Positions 39,779-47,802 of a stretch of DNA of 64,000 nucleotides are shown here, piece by piece. Origin of the DNA: Streptomyces sp. NBC_01276 (GTDB lineage: Bacteria; Actinomycetota; Actinomycetes; Streptomycetales; Streptomycetaceae); the NCBI RefSeq assembly GCF_041435355.1, contig NZ_CP108442.1, positions 2,170,001 through 2,234,000 of the forward strand, in the 5' to 3' direction. A program made the position numbers and the translations under genes. The notes below the pieces were generated by a model. The model was not told the origin of the DNA, made no database searches, and worked only from the letters and a program-made list of their open reading frames with translations. Numbering within the stretch: position 1 is the first letter of the stretch; every line of letters begins with the position of its first letter.

Positions 39779-40957
39779 TCAGAGTCCGACGATGGAGTTC
39801 CAGCGCTTGGCGAAGGACGAGCGTTCGGCCGAGGAGATGTCCCGGGCGACGACGAGGCGCTTGCGCATCCCTTCGTCGGGGAAGATCAGCGGGTTCTCGG
39901 CGAGCTTGGCGGTCTCCTTGTCCGGAGAGGCGGCCAGCACCTCGCGGGCTGCGGGCACCGGGCAGACGTAGTTGACCGCGGCCGCGAGTTCCGCGGCCAC
40001 CGCGGGGTCGTAGTAGTAGTCGACGAGGGCCTCGGCGTTGGTCTTGTGGCGGGCGAGGTTGGGGACGAGCAGGCTCTCCGCCCAGAGCTCGGCGCCCTCC
40101 TCGGGGACCACGAACTCGATGTCGGGGTTGTCGGCCTGGAGCTGGATGACGTCGCCGGAGTAGGCCTGGCAGGCCAGGACGTCGCCCTTGCTGAGGTCGG
40201 AGGTGTAGTCGTTGCCGGTGAAGCGGCGGATGTGCCTCTTCTTCACCATGCTCTCGACCTGGTCGCACATCCGGTGGAAGTCGGTTTCGGTCCACCGGGT
40301 GACGTCGGCGCCGTTGCCCTGCATGAGCAGGGCGAAGGACTCGTCGAGACCGGAGAAGAGCGTCACCTTGCCGGCCAGGTCCGGCTGCCAGAGGTCCCTG
40401 ACAGACTTGATCTCCCGGCCCAGGGCCTTGCGGTTGTAGGCGATGCCGGTGATCCCCGACTGCCAGGGGACGGTGTGCAGCCGGCCCTCGTCGAAGGCGG
40501 GGGAACGCAGTTGGGGGTCGAGGTACCTGGCCACGTTGCCCTGGGCGGAGCGGTCCATCTTCTGGGCCCAGCCCAGGTGGACGAAGCGGGCGGCCATCCA
40601 GTCGCTGACGACCACGAGGTCGTGACCGGTCGACTGGTGGTTCATCAGGGCCGGGCTGACCTTGCCGAAGAACTCGTCGTTGTCGTTGATCTCCTCGGTG
40701 TACCGGACCTCGATGCCGGTCTTCTTCGTGAAGGCCTCCAGCGTCGGGCGGCTCTCCTCGTCCTGGTCGTCGGTGTCGATGTAGAGCGGCCAGTTGGAGA
40801 AGGCGACGCTCTGGTCCCGGTCCGAGAGGTCCTGGGCCTGCCGCCGGTCTTCGGGGACGTAGGCGGCGGGCACACCGCATCCGGTGAGGGCGGCCAGCAG
40901 GCCCGCGGCACCGAGGCCGCGCAGCGCCGCGCGGCGGGAGAAGGCGAGTTCAGGCAT
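39779..40957 (-). CDS. Second polyamine-type substrate-binding lipoprotein (orphan, Tat signal)
   Basis: A 392-residue PotD-like binding protein. It has a twin-arginine signal (FSRRAALRGLGAAG) and a lipobox at AALTGCG. The mature part parallels the 29.8 kb protein: FSNWPLYIDTDDQDEESRPTL, GIEVRYTEEINDNDEFFGKV, HIRRFTGNDYTSDLSKGD and AYSGDVIQLQADNPDIEF. The two are clear paralogs. No ATPase or permease gene is next to this copy, so it presumably uses the 26.9-29.8 kb transporter or another. ATG at 40957 is chosen because the longer frame starts with TTG. Confidence 0.88.
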   Translation of the reverse strand: MPELAFSRRAALRGLGAAGLLAALTGCGVPAAYVPEDRRQAQDLSDRDQSVAFSNWPLYIDTDDQDEESRPTLEAFTKKTGIEVRYTEEINDNDEFFGKVSPALMNHQSTGHDLVVVSDWMAARFVHLGWAQKMDRSAQGNVARYLDPQLRSPAFDEGRLHTVPWQSGITGIAYNRKALGREIKSVRDLWQPDLAGKVTLFSGLDESFALLMQGNGADVTRWTETDFHRMCDQVESMVKKRHIRRFTGNDYTSDLSKGDVLACQAYSGDVIQLQADNPDIEFVVPEEGAELWAESLLVPNLARHKTNAEALVDYYYDPAVAAELAAAVNYVCPVPAAREVLAASPDKETAKLAENPLIFPDEGMRKRLVVARDISSAERSSFAKRWNSIVGL

Positions 40958-40979
40958 GGCCCCAGCCTCGGTGAACGCG

Positions 40980-41020
40980 AAGGGGCGGGCAATAGACAAG
41001 GTGTCTACTGCCCGCCCCTT
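40980..41020 (-). terminator. Terminator after the 41 kb aldehyde dehydrogenase
   Basis: Arms aaggggcgggca (40980-40991) and tgcccgcccctt (41009-41020) pair over 12 bases, with an inner tagac/gtcta stem and a 5-base loop. It lies 53 bases after the aldehyde dehydrogenase stop and 23 bases before the binding-protein ATG, so it separates the two genes or folds in the latter's leader. Confidence 0.75.
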
Positions 41021-41072
41021 CAGTGGCCTGCGGTGATCAGTGCGCGCACGTCACCGCGACGGTCGCGGCGGA

Positions 41073-42512
41073 TCAGCTGTCGAGCGAGGTCATCACGTGC
41101 TTGATGCGGGTGTAGTCCTCGAAGCCGTAGGCGGAGAGGTCCTTGCCGTAGCCGGACTTCTTGAAGCCGCCGTGGGGCATCTCGGCGACGAGCGGGATGT
41201 GGGTGTTGATCCACACACAGCCGAAGTCGAGGTTCTTGGACATGCGCATCGCGCGGCCGTGGTCCTTGGTCCACACGGATGAGGCGAGGGCGAACTCGAC
41301 TCCGTTCGCGTACTCCAGGGCCTGCGTCTCGTCCGTGAAGGACTGGACGGTGATGACGGGGCCGAAGACCTCGTTCTGGATGATCTCGTCGTCCTGCTTG
41401 AGGCCCGAGACGACGGTCGGGGCGTAGAAGAAGCCCTTGTCGCCGACCCGGTGGCCGCCCGCCTCGACCTTGGCGTGGGCGGGGAGGCGCTCGATGAAGC
41501 CCGCGACCTGCTGGAGCTGGTTGGGGTTGTTCAGCGGGCCGTACAGCACGTCCTCGTCGTCCGGCTGTCCGGTCCTGGTCTCCGCGGCGGCCTTGGCGAG
41601 CGCGGCAACGAACTCGTCGTGGATCGACTCGTGGACGAGTACGCGGGTGGCGGCGGTGCAGTCCTGACCGGCGTTGAAGTAGCCGGCGACGGCGATGTCC
41701 TCGACGGCCTTGGCCAGGTCGGCGTCCTCGAAGACCACGACCGGGGCCTTGCCGCCGAGCTCCAGGTGGACGCGCTTGACGTCCTTGGAGGCGCTCTCGG
41801 CGACCTGCATGCCCGCGCGCACGGAACCGGTGATGGAGGCCATCGCCGGGGTGGAGTGCTCGACCATGGCCTTGCCGGTCTCGCGGTCGCCGCAGACGAC
41901 GTTGAAGACGCCCTTGGGCAGGACGGAGTCGATGATCTCCGCCATCAGGACGGTGGAGGCCGGGGTGGTGTCCGAGGGCTTCAGGACCACGGTGTTGCCC
42001 GCGGCGATCGCCGGGGCGAACTTCCACACGGCCATCATCATCGGGTAGTTCCACGGCGCGACCTGGGCGCACACGCCGACCGGCTCACGGCGGATGATCG
42101 AGGTCATCCCGTCCATGTACTCGCCGGCCGAACGGCCCTCCAGCAGGCGCGCGGCGCCGGCGAAGAAGCGGATCTGGTCCACCATCGGCGGCAGCTCCTC
42201 GCTGGCCGTCAGGCCCAGCGGCTTGCCGGTGTTCTCCGACTCGGCGGCGACGAGCTCGTCCGCGCGCGCCTCGAAGGCGTCCGCGATCTTGAGCAGGGCC
42301 TTCTGCCGCTCGGAGGGCGTGGTGTCGCGCCAGCCCGGGAAGGCGGCCGCGGCGGCGGCCATGGCGGCGTCCACGTCGGCCTGGCCGGACAGCGGGGCGG
42401 TCGCGTACACCTCTCCGGTGGCGGGGTTGACCACCTCGGTGGTCCGCCCGTCGGCGGCGTCCTTGAACTCCCCGCCGATGTAGTTGCGCAGACGACGCAG
42501 TTCGGTGGTCAC
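41073..42512 (-). CDS. Gamma-aminobutyraldehyde dehydrogenase-type aldehyde dehydrogenase
   Basis: A 479-residue aldehyde dehydrogenase, similar to the 31.1 kb protein but a distinct gene. It shows AQVAPWNYPMMMAVWKF, LELGGKAPVVVFEDADL with the catalytic Glu, the Cys in NAGQDCTAATRVLVHE and NEVFGPVITVQSFTDE. The GTG at 42512 is chosen because AGGAGAG lies 9 bases upstream and the conserved ELRRLRNYIGGEF begins there. It diverges from the AsnC regulator gene across a 170-base region with a dyad site. Its likely job is oxidation of 4-aminobutyraldehyde or 3-aminopropanal from polyamines. Confidence 0.92.
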   Translation of the reverse strand: MTTELRRLRNYIGGEFKDAADGRTTEVVNPATGEVYATAPLSGQADVDAAMAAAAAAFPGWRDTTPSERQKALLKIADAFEARADELVAAESENTGKPLGLTASEELPPMVDQIRFFAGAARLLEGRSAGEYMDGMTSIIRREPVGVCAQVAPWNYPMMMAVWKFAPAIAAGNTVVLKPSDTTPASTVLMAEIIDSVLPKGVFNVVCGDRETGKAMVEHSTPAMASITGSVRAGMQVAESASKDVKRVHLELGGKAPVVVFEDADLAKAVEDIAVAGYFNAGQDCTAATRVLVHESIHDEFVAALAKAAAETRTGQPDDEDVLYGPLNNPNQLQQVAGFIERLPAHAKVEAGGHRVGDKGFFYAPTVVSGLKQDDEIIQNEVFGPVITVQSFTDETQALEYANGVEFALASSVWTKDHGRAMRMSKNLDFGCVWINTHIPLVAEMPHGGFKKSGYGKDLSAYGFEDYTRIKHVMTSLDS

Positions 42513-42611
42513 TACAGCCACTCTCCTGATCACATGTCCAATGATTGAGACGACCCCCAAAGACTAGCCCCTCCGGCGACGCTTTCGACAGAGCCAGACA
42601 CCACCAACTAC

Positions 42612-42649
42612 GAAATCCGTGCAATCGGAGACCTCCCGCAACGGATTTC
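42612..42649. promoter_or_regulatory. Operator-like inverted repeat between aldehyde dehydrogenase and AsnC genes
   Basis: Arms gaaatccgt (42612-42620) and acggatttc (42641-42649) are perfectly complementary with a 20-base spacer. The arm core ATCCGT/ACGGAT closely matches the ATTCCGT/ACGGAAT arms at 32728-32763, with identical spacing. It is 34 bases upstream of the AsnC start and 100 from the aldehyde dehydrogenase start. An AsnC/Lrp-type protein is the obvious candidate ligand. Confidence 0.62.
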
Positions 42650-42682
42650 ATCGATTACGGGTTGCGGAACGGACGACTCCTC

Positions 42683-43186
42683 GTGCACAGTGAGGTCGTG
42701 GTCAGTCGAAGCGCAGATTCCAGGAACAGACAACCGTCCCCTTCGGTCGATGCTGTGTCCCTGGCGATCATCGAGCAACTCCAAGAGGACGGTCGCCGTC
42801 CCTACGCGTCGATCGGCAAGGCCGTCGGCCTCTCCGAAGCCGCCGTCCGCCAGCGCGTCCAGAAGCTGCTGGACCAGGGCGTCATGCAGATCGTCGCCGT
42901 CACCGACCCGCTCACCGTGGGGCTGAGACGCCAGGCCATGGTCGGCATCAACGTCGAGGGCGACCTCGACCCGGTGGCCGACGCGCTGACCGCGATGGCC
43001 GAGTGCGAATACGTCGTGATGACCGCGGGGTCGTTCGACCTCATGGTGGAAATCGTCTGCGAGGACGACGACCACCTGCTGGAGACGATCAACAAGAAGA
43101 TCCGCACGCTCCCCGGCGTGCGATCAACCGAGAGCTTCGTTTACCTGAAGCTCAAGAAGCAGACCTACATGTGGGGAACCAGATAA
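42683..43186 (+). CDS. Lrp/AsnC-family transcriptional regulator
   Basis: A protein of about 167 residues. The helix-turn-helix is ASIGKAVGLSEAAVRQRVQK, followed by the RAM ligand-binding domain (AMVGINVEGDLDPVADAL, then TAGSFDLMVEIVCED). Such proteins bind DNA as dimers or octamers and respond to amino acids or related metabolites. The GTG at 42683 is the chosen start; GTG at 42698 is possible. It diverges from the aldehyde dehydrogenase and is followed 2 bases after its stop by the aminotransferase gene, so these two share a transcript. Confidence 0.92.
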   Translation: MHSEVVVSRSADSRNRQPSPSVDAVSLAIIEQLQEDGRRPYASIGKAVGLSEAAVRQRVQKLLDQGVMQIVAVTDPLTVGLRRQAMVGINVEGDLDPVADALTAMAECEYVVMTAGSFDLMVEIVCEDDDHLLETINKKIRTLPGVRSTESFVYLKLKKQTYMWGTR

Positions 43187-43188
43187 CC

Positions 43189-44550
43189 GTGAGCCAGGAC
43201 CTCTCCAAGACCGCGTACGACCACCTGTGGATGCACTTCACCCGCATGTCGTCCTACGAGAACTCCCCCGTCCCCACCATCGTCCGGGGCGAGGGCACCT
43301 ACATCTGGGACGACAAGGGCAAGCGCTACCTGGACGGCCTCGCGGGCCTGTTCGTGGTCAACGCCGGTCACGGCCGCAAGGAACTGGCCGAGGTCGCCTA
43401 CAAGCAGGCGCAGGAACTCGCGTTCTTCCCCATCTGGTCGTACGCGCACCCCAAGGCCGTCGAGCTGGCGGAGCGCCTCGCCCACTACGCCCCGGGCGAC
43501 CTGAACAAGGTCTTCTTCACCACCGGTGGCGGCGAAGCCGTCGAGACCGCCTGGAAGCTCGCCAAGCAGTACTTCAAGCTGCAGGGCAAGCACACCAAGT
43601 ACAAGGTCATCTCCCGCGCGGTCGCCTACCACGGCACCCCGCAGGGCGCCCTGTCCATCACCGGCCTGCCGGCCCTCAAGGCCCCCTTCGAGCCGCTGGT
43701 CCCCGGCGCGCACAAGGTGCCGAACACCAACATCTACCGCGCCCCGATCTTCGGCGACGACCCGGAGGCCTACGGCCGCTGGTGCGCCGACCAGATCGAG
43801 CAGGAGATCCTGTTCGAGGGCGCCGACACCGTCGCCGCCGTCTTCCTGGAGCCGGTGCAGAACGCCGGTGGCTGCTTCCCGCCGCCGCCCGGGTACTTCC
43901 AGCGCGTCCGCGAGATCTGCGACGAGTACGACGTGCTCCTCGTCTCCGACGAGACGATCTGCGCCTTCGGCCGTCTCGGCACGATGTTCGCCTGTGACAA
44001 GTTCAACTACGTGCCGGACATGATCACCTGCGCCAAGGGCATGACCTCGGGCTACTCCCCGATCGGTGCCTGCATCATCTCGGACCGCCTCGCGGAGCCC
44101 TTCTACAAGGGCGACAACACCTTCCTGCACGGCTACACCTTCGGCGGCCACCCGGTGTCCTCCGCCGTGGCCCTGGCCAACCTCGACATCTTCGACAAGG
44201 AAGGCCTGAACCAGCACGTGCTGGACCAGGAGGGCAACTTCTTCAACACCCTGAAGAAGCTGCACGACCTCCCGATCGTCGGCGACGTCCGCGGCAACGG
44301 CTTCTTCTACGGCATCGAGCTCGTCAAGGACAAGGTCACCAAGGAGTCCTTCACGGACGAGGAGACCGAGCGCGTGCTCTACGGCTTCCTCTCCAAGGCG
44401 CTCTTCGACAACGGCCTGTACTGCCGCGCCGACGACCGTGGGGACCCGGTCATCCAGCTGGCCCCGCCGCTGATCGCGGACCAGGGCACCTTCGACGAGA
44501 TCGAAGGCATCCTGCGCTCGGTGCTCACCGAGGCCTGGACCAAGCTGTAA
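43189..44550 (+). CDS. Class III aminotransferase (putrescine/diamine or omega-amino acid type)
   Basis: A 453-residue PLP aminotransferase. It has FVVNAGHGRKELAEVAYKQA, TTGGGEAVETAWKLAKQYF, LLVSDETICAFGRLGT with the PLP Asp, the Schiff-base Lys in ITCAKGMTSGYSPIGA, and HGYTFGGHPVSSAVALAN. The family converts putrescine, beta-alanine, taurine or other omega-amines with pyruvate or 2-oxoglutarate. Gene context (AsnC, aldehyde dehydrogenase) favours putrescine to 4-aminobutyraldehyde. The start is GTG at 43189, 2 bases after the regulator stop codon. Confidence 0.9.
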   Translation: MSQDLSKTAYDHLWMHFTRMSSYENSPVPTIVRGEGTYIWDDKGKRYLDGLAGLFVVNAGHGRKELAEVAYKQAQELAFFPIWSYAHPKAVELAERLAHYAPGDLNKVFFTTGGGEAVETAWKLAKQYFKLQGKHTKYKVISRAVAYHGTPQGALSITGLPALKAPFEPLVPGAHKVPNTNIYRAPIFGDDPEAYGRWCADQIEQEILFEGADTVAAVFLEPVQNAGGCFPPPPGYFQRVREICDEYDVLLVSDETICAFGRLGTMFACDKFNYVPDMITCAKGMTSGYSPIGACIISDRLAEPFYKGDNTFLHGYTFGGHPVSSAVALANLDIFDKEGLNQHVLDQEGNFFNTLKKLHDLPIVGDVRGNGFFYGIELVKDKVTKESFTDEETERVLYGFLSKALFDNGLYCRADDRGDPVIQLAPPLIADQGTFDEIEGILRSVLTEAWTKL

Positions 44551-44553
44551 CCC

Positions 44554-44677
44554 CGGCGCCCCCGGCCCCGGCCGGGCGCCGAACCGTCCGGCACGGCAGC
44601 GGCCGGACGTAGCGATAGTCCGATCACACGGCCCGGATCCTCCGTTCGAGTGAGAACGCGGGGGTCCGGGCCGTGTG
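44554..44677 (+). terminator. Three consecutive hairpins after the aminotransferase
   Basis: Three stems lie in series: cggcgccc/gggcgccg (44554-44561 with 44574-44581), cgtccggc/gccggacg (44585-44592 with 44602-44609) and cacacggcccgga/tccgggccgtgtg (44625-44637 with 44665-44677). The first begins 4 bases after the aminotransferase TAA. They make an efficient stop for the operon and possibly a leader for the downstream ABC genes at 44775. Confidence 0.65.
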
Positions 44678-44774
44678 CTGTCACCATCCAAGACGTTCAT
44701 CTCTTTACATCTCAGTGCGGCGCCAGTGACCGAAGGGGCTCCGCTTCGTTCCCCCGGACGGAGGTGTGTACGCC

Positions 44775-45530
44775 ATGGTGGCTCCATCGGACAATGCCCC
44801 ACCGGACAATGACGTGCTCTGGGCACGGTCCCTTCACTACTCCCACGGCGGCTCCCCCGGACTCATCGGGGTCACCGCCGGAGTGCGCCAGGGCGAGATC
44901 CTGGCCGTGACCGGCCCGCGCGGCAGCGGGAAGACCACGCTGCTGCGCTGCCTGACCGGCCGGCTGGTGCCCGAACAGGGCGAGGTCTGGTTCGACGGCG
45001 TCCCCGTCCACACCCTGGGACCCGTCGCCCGCGAGCGGCTGCGCCGCGACCGGTTCGCCTGGATCGGACCCGAGCCCCAGCTGCTGCCGGAGCTCAAGGT
45101 GTGGGAGAACACAGCCCTGCCCCTGTTGCTCACCGGCGCCACGCACCGCGCCGCCAAGAACGCCGCCTGCGCCTGGCTGGACCGCCTCGACATCGGCGGG
45201 TTCGCCCGCAAGCGCCCCGGCGCCCTGACCCGCGCCGAATGCCAGCGGGTCGCCCTCGCCCGGGCCCTGGTCGGCGAGCCCGCCGTGCTCTTCGCCGACG
45301 AGCCGACCGCCCCGCTGCACCGTGCCGAGCGCGCCCTGCTGCTGCGGACGCTCACCACCGCCGCCCGCTCCCACGGGATCACCGTGGTGCTGGCCACCCA
45401 CGACGAGGAGACCGCCGCCCAGGCGGACCACCGGCTGGACCTGCTCGACGGCCGCCCGGCCGGGGCCGCCACGGCGGCCGACTCCCCCCGGACCACGGAG
45501 GACCAGGCCGCGTGCTCGCTCTCCGCCTAG
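44775..45530 (+). CDS. ABC transporter ATP-binding protein (exporter type)
   Basis: A 251-residue ATPase. Walker A is VTGPRGSGKTTLL and Walker B is VLFADEPTAPLH, with the H-loop in LATHDEETAA. The usual LSGGQ signature is replaced by LTRAECQRVALARAL, a deviation that still retains the arginine side. The ATG at 44775 is favoured because GGAGG lies 10 bases before it. It overlaps the start of the membrane protein gene by 19 bases, so they form a two-gene exporter of the lipoprotein/MacB-like class. The cargo is unknown. Confidence 0.9.
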   Translation: MVAPSDNAPPDNDVLWARSLHYSHGGSPGLIGVTAGVRQGEILAVTGPRGSGKTTLLRCLTGRLVPEQGEVWFDGVPVHTLGPVARERLRRDRFAWIGPEPQLLPELKVWENTALPLLLTGATHRAAKNAACAWLDRLDIGGFARKRPGALTRAECQRVALARALVGEPAVLFADEPTAPLHRAERALLLRTLTTAARSHGITVVLATHDEETAAQADHRLDLLDGRPAGAATAADSPRTTEDQAACSLSA

Positions 45531-46594
45531 CCCGCGGCTCCCGCCCCGCGGTCCAGCTGCGCCGGATGCTCGTCGCCGCCGCCTCGGCCGGTACCGGGTT
45601 CCTGCTGCTGTACGTCCTCGCTGAGGCGATGGCCCGGCCCGCCGGATCGCTGCCCCGGCTGCTGTGGGCCCTCGTGCCGCTCGCCGCCACCGTGCAGTTC
45701 GCGGTGGCGGTGGCCCGGACCGACCCGGCGACCCGGCCCCGCGAGGGCCTCGACGCCGTCGGCCTGGGACCCGTACGGCTCTCCCTGGTCGGCGCGGTCT
45801 CCACCGCCGTCGCCTGCGCCCTCGGCAGCGCCCTGGCCCTGGCCGTCTTCCTGCACCTGCGGGGCGAACTGACGGGCCTGCCCTTCGACGGCGCGGGGGC
45901 CGGGCTGCTCCACGCCGACCAGCCGCTGCCGGTGGCCGGGGCCCTCACCCTGCTGTCCCTGATCCCCCTCACGGCCTCCGCCGCCACCGTCGTCGCCCTG
46001 CGCCCCCGCCCCCCGGCGGCCGGGCTCAGTCCCCGGTCGGGAGTGCCCTGGGGCGTGGCGCTGGCCGCCAGCGGGCTCGCCGTCGAGACCTACGCCGGCC
46101 CGCGCGGCGCGGCCGTTCCGGCCGGCTGGGTCCTGATCGCGGTCGGGCTGGCCCTCGCCGGGCCCGGTCTGGCCTACGCCTGCGGCACCCTCGTCCAGGC
46201 CGTCCGCCCCGGCGCGCTGCGGCTGCTCGCCGGGCGGGCCCTCCAGGAGGAGGCCCCCCGTCTCGGCCGGCCCCTCGGGGTGCTGTGCGCCGTCGGCGCC
46301 GCCGCCCTCACCTCGATGGCCCTGGGCGACCGGGGCGGCTCCCTCACCCCGCTCGGACCGCTGACCGGTCCGGCCGCCGCCCTCGTGGCCCTGTGCGCGG
46401 GCGCGACCCTTCTCACATCGGCCGCCGAATCCCGCCACTCCCGCTCCGCCGCCCGGGCGGCCCTCCTGGACCTCGGAACACCGGGAACGGTCCTGCGTAC
46501 GGCCGTGACCGTGCGGGCCGCCGCACTCCTCGTCGTGTGCCTCCCGCTCAGCTGGGGTGTGGCGCAGCTGACGTCGCTCGCCTTGACCCGCTGA
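45512..46594 (+). CDS. ABC transporter membrane protein (FtsX/MacB-like partner)
   Basis: A 360-residue integral membrane protein with about eight to ten hydrophobic segments, for example LVAAASAGTGFLLLYVLAEA and LLWALVPLAATVQFAVAVAR. Large Ala/Leu/Gly-rich helices alternate with short loops; no extracellular domain of the MacB kind is obvious. The GTG at 45512 lies inside the ATPase gene. Frame and codon use support it. Membership of the FtsX group is inferred from context with the ATPase rather than from motif. Confidence 0.8.
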   Translation: MLALRLARGSRPAVQLRRMLVAAASAGTGFLLLYVLAEAMARPAGSLPRLLWALVPLAATVQFAVAVARTDPATRPREGLDAVGLGPVRLSLVGAVSTAVACALGSALALAVFLHLRGELTGLPFDGAGAGLLHADQPLPVAGALTLLSLIPLTASAATVVALRPRPPAAGLSPRSGVPWGVALAASGLAVETYAGPRGAAVPAGWVLIAVGLALAGPGLAYACGTLVQAVRPGALRLLAGRALQEEAPRLGRPLGVLCAVGAAALTSMALGDRGGSLTPLGPLTGPAAALVALCAGATLLTSAAESRHSRSAARAALLDLGTPGTVLRTAVTVRAAALLVVCLPLSWGVAQLTSLALTR

Positions 46595-46620
46595 GCGGAC
46601 CAGCGCCTAGTGTGGGCCGA

Positions 46621-47712
46621 ATGGTCAACGCAGACATCGAGATCGAGACGCTCGCGGAATTCGACCGGGTCGCGGCCCGGGGCTCACTGAGCGGCTACCG
46701 CGTCCAGTCGGTCAGCCTTCTGGAGCGGACGTTCGCGCTGCTGTCCGCCGACACCTCCGACGCCGTGTTCCTGGGCTGCGCGATGGAGCCCGACGCCTCG
46801 GCGAAGGTCCGCGCGGACGGCGCGCTCGTCTTCCCCCCGGTGCCGGACCTGCCCTTCGACCCGTACCGGGGGCGGCTGTACACGGCCGACGAGCTCTTCG
46901 CCGGCCTCGCCGACGGTTACGGGTCCACCCCGGACGCCCAGGCCTACGCCTGGTTCCAGGAGACCAAGGCCGACGGGGACGTCTTCTCCTCGATGCTCCG
47001 CTCCGTCCACGACGACGCGGTCTCCGATGCCCTCGACGAGCACCTCGCGGGTGCCCGCGTGGTCGGCGTGATGGGTGGCCACGCCGTGGACCGCGGCGGC
47101 CGCGACTACCGGGGCGCCGCCGAACTCGGCCGGGAGCTCGCCCGGTCGGGCATGACCGTGGCCACCGGCGGCGGGCCGGGTGCCATGGAGGCCGCCAACC
47201 TCGGCGCCTACCTGGCGCCGGCCCCCGACGGAGCCCTCACCGAGGCGCTCGACATGCTCGCCAAGGCGCCCTCCTTCGCCCCGTCGGTCTCCGACTGGGC
47301 GCGCGCCGCCTTCGCCGTACGGGAGCGGTGGCCCGAGGGCGGCGACTCCGTCGGCATCCCGACGTGGTTCTACGGTCACGAGCCGCCGAACCCCTTCGCG
47401 GGCCACATCGCCAAGTACTTCGCGAACGCCACCCGCGAGGACGGGCTGCTCGCCCGGTCGACGGCGGGCGTGGTGTTCCTGCCCGGCGCGGCGGGCACCG
47501 TGCAGGAGGTCTTCGACAACGCGACGCCCAACTACTACGCGTCGGGGTCCGTACCGGCCCCTATGGTCCTGGTCGGCCGCGCCCACTGGACCGGGCACCT
47601 GCCGGTGTGGCCGCTGCTCCAGGCGCTGGCGCGCGGCCGCGCGATGGAGTCCCGGATCGCGCTGGTGGACTCCGTGGACGAGGTCCCGGACGCCCTCGCC
47701 TCGATGCGCTGA
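46621..47712 (+). CDS. LOG-family protein / Rossmann-fold nucleotide-binding protein
   Basis: A 363-residue protein. The C-terminal half has the LOG/YgdH-like Rossmann pattern: GVMGGHAVDRGG, GMTVATGGGPGAMEAANLGA and LPGAAGTVQEVFDNAT (the family's PGGxGTxxE, with Ala-Ala in place of Gly-Gly). The N-terminal 150 residues are extra. LOG proteins act as cytokinin-activating phosphoribohydrolases or nucleotide-binding proteins; the altered motif argues against simple LOG activity. It follows the ABC pair by 26 bases and may share its transcript. Confidence 0.85.
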   Translation: MVNADIEIETLAEFDRVAARGSLSGYRVQSVSLLERTFALLSADTSDAVFLGCAMEPDASAKVRADGALVFPPVPDLPFDPYRGRLYTADELFAGLADGYGSTPDAQAYAWFQETKADGDVFSSMLRSVHDDAVSDALDEHLAGARVVGVMGGHAVDRGGRDYRGAAELGRELARSGMTVATGGGPGAMEAANLGAYLAPAPDGALTEALDMLAKAPSFAPSVSDWARAAFAVRERWPEGGDSVGIPTWFYGHEPPNPFAGHIAKYFANATREDGLLARSTAGVVFLPGAAGTVQEVFDNATPNYYASGSVPAPMVLVGRAHWTGHLPVWPLLQALARGRAMESRIALVDSVDEVPDALASMR

Positions 47713-47744
47713 CTTCTCACCCGCTCCGCAGGCAACTTCCGGGG

Positions 47745-47794
47745 CCGTTCACACGTCTGGTCTAGGTACCGCAAAACCTGCCAGACGTGAACGG
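47745..47794 (+). terminator. Hairpin between the LOG and DMT-like genes
   Basis: Left arm ccgttcacacgtctgg (47745-47760) pairs with ccagacgtgaacgg (47781-47794), with a 2-base bulge and a 20-base loop. It ends 8 bases before the GTG of the next gene and overlaps its Shine-Dalgarno, so it can act as terminator or as translational control. Confidence 0.55.
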
Positions 47795-47802
47795 AGCCCT
47801 CT

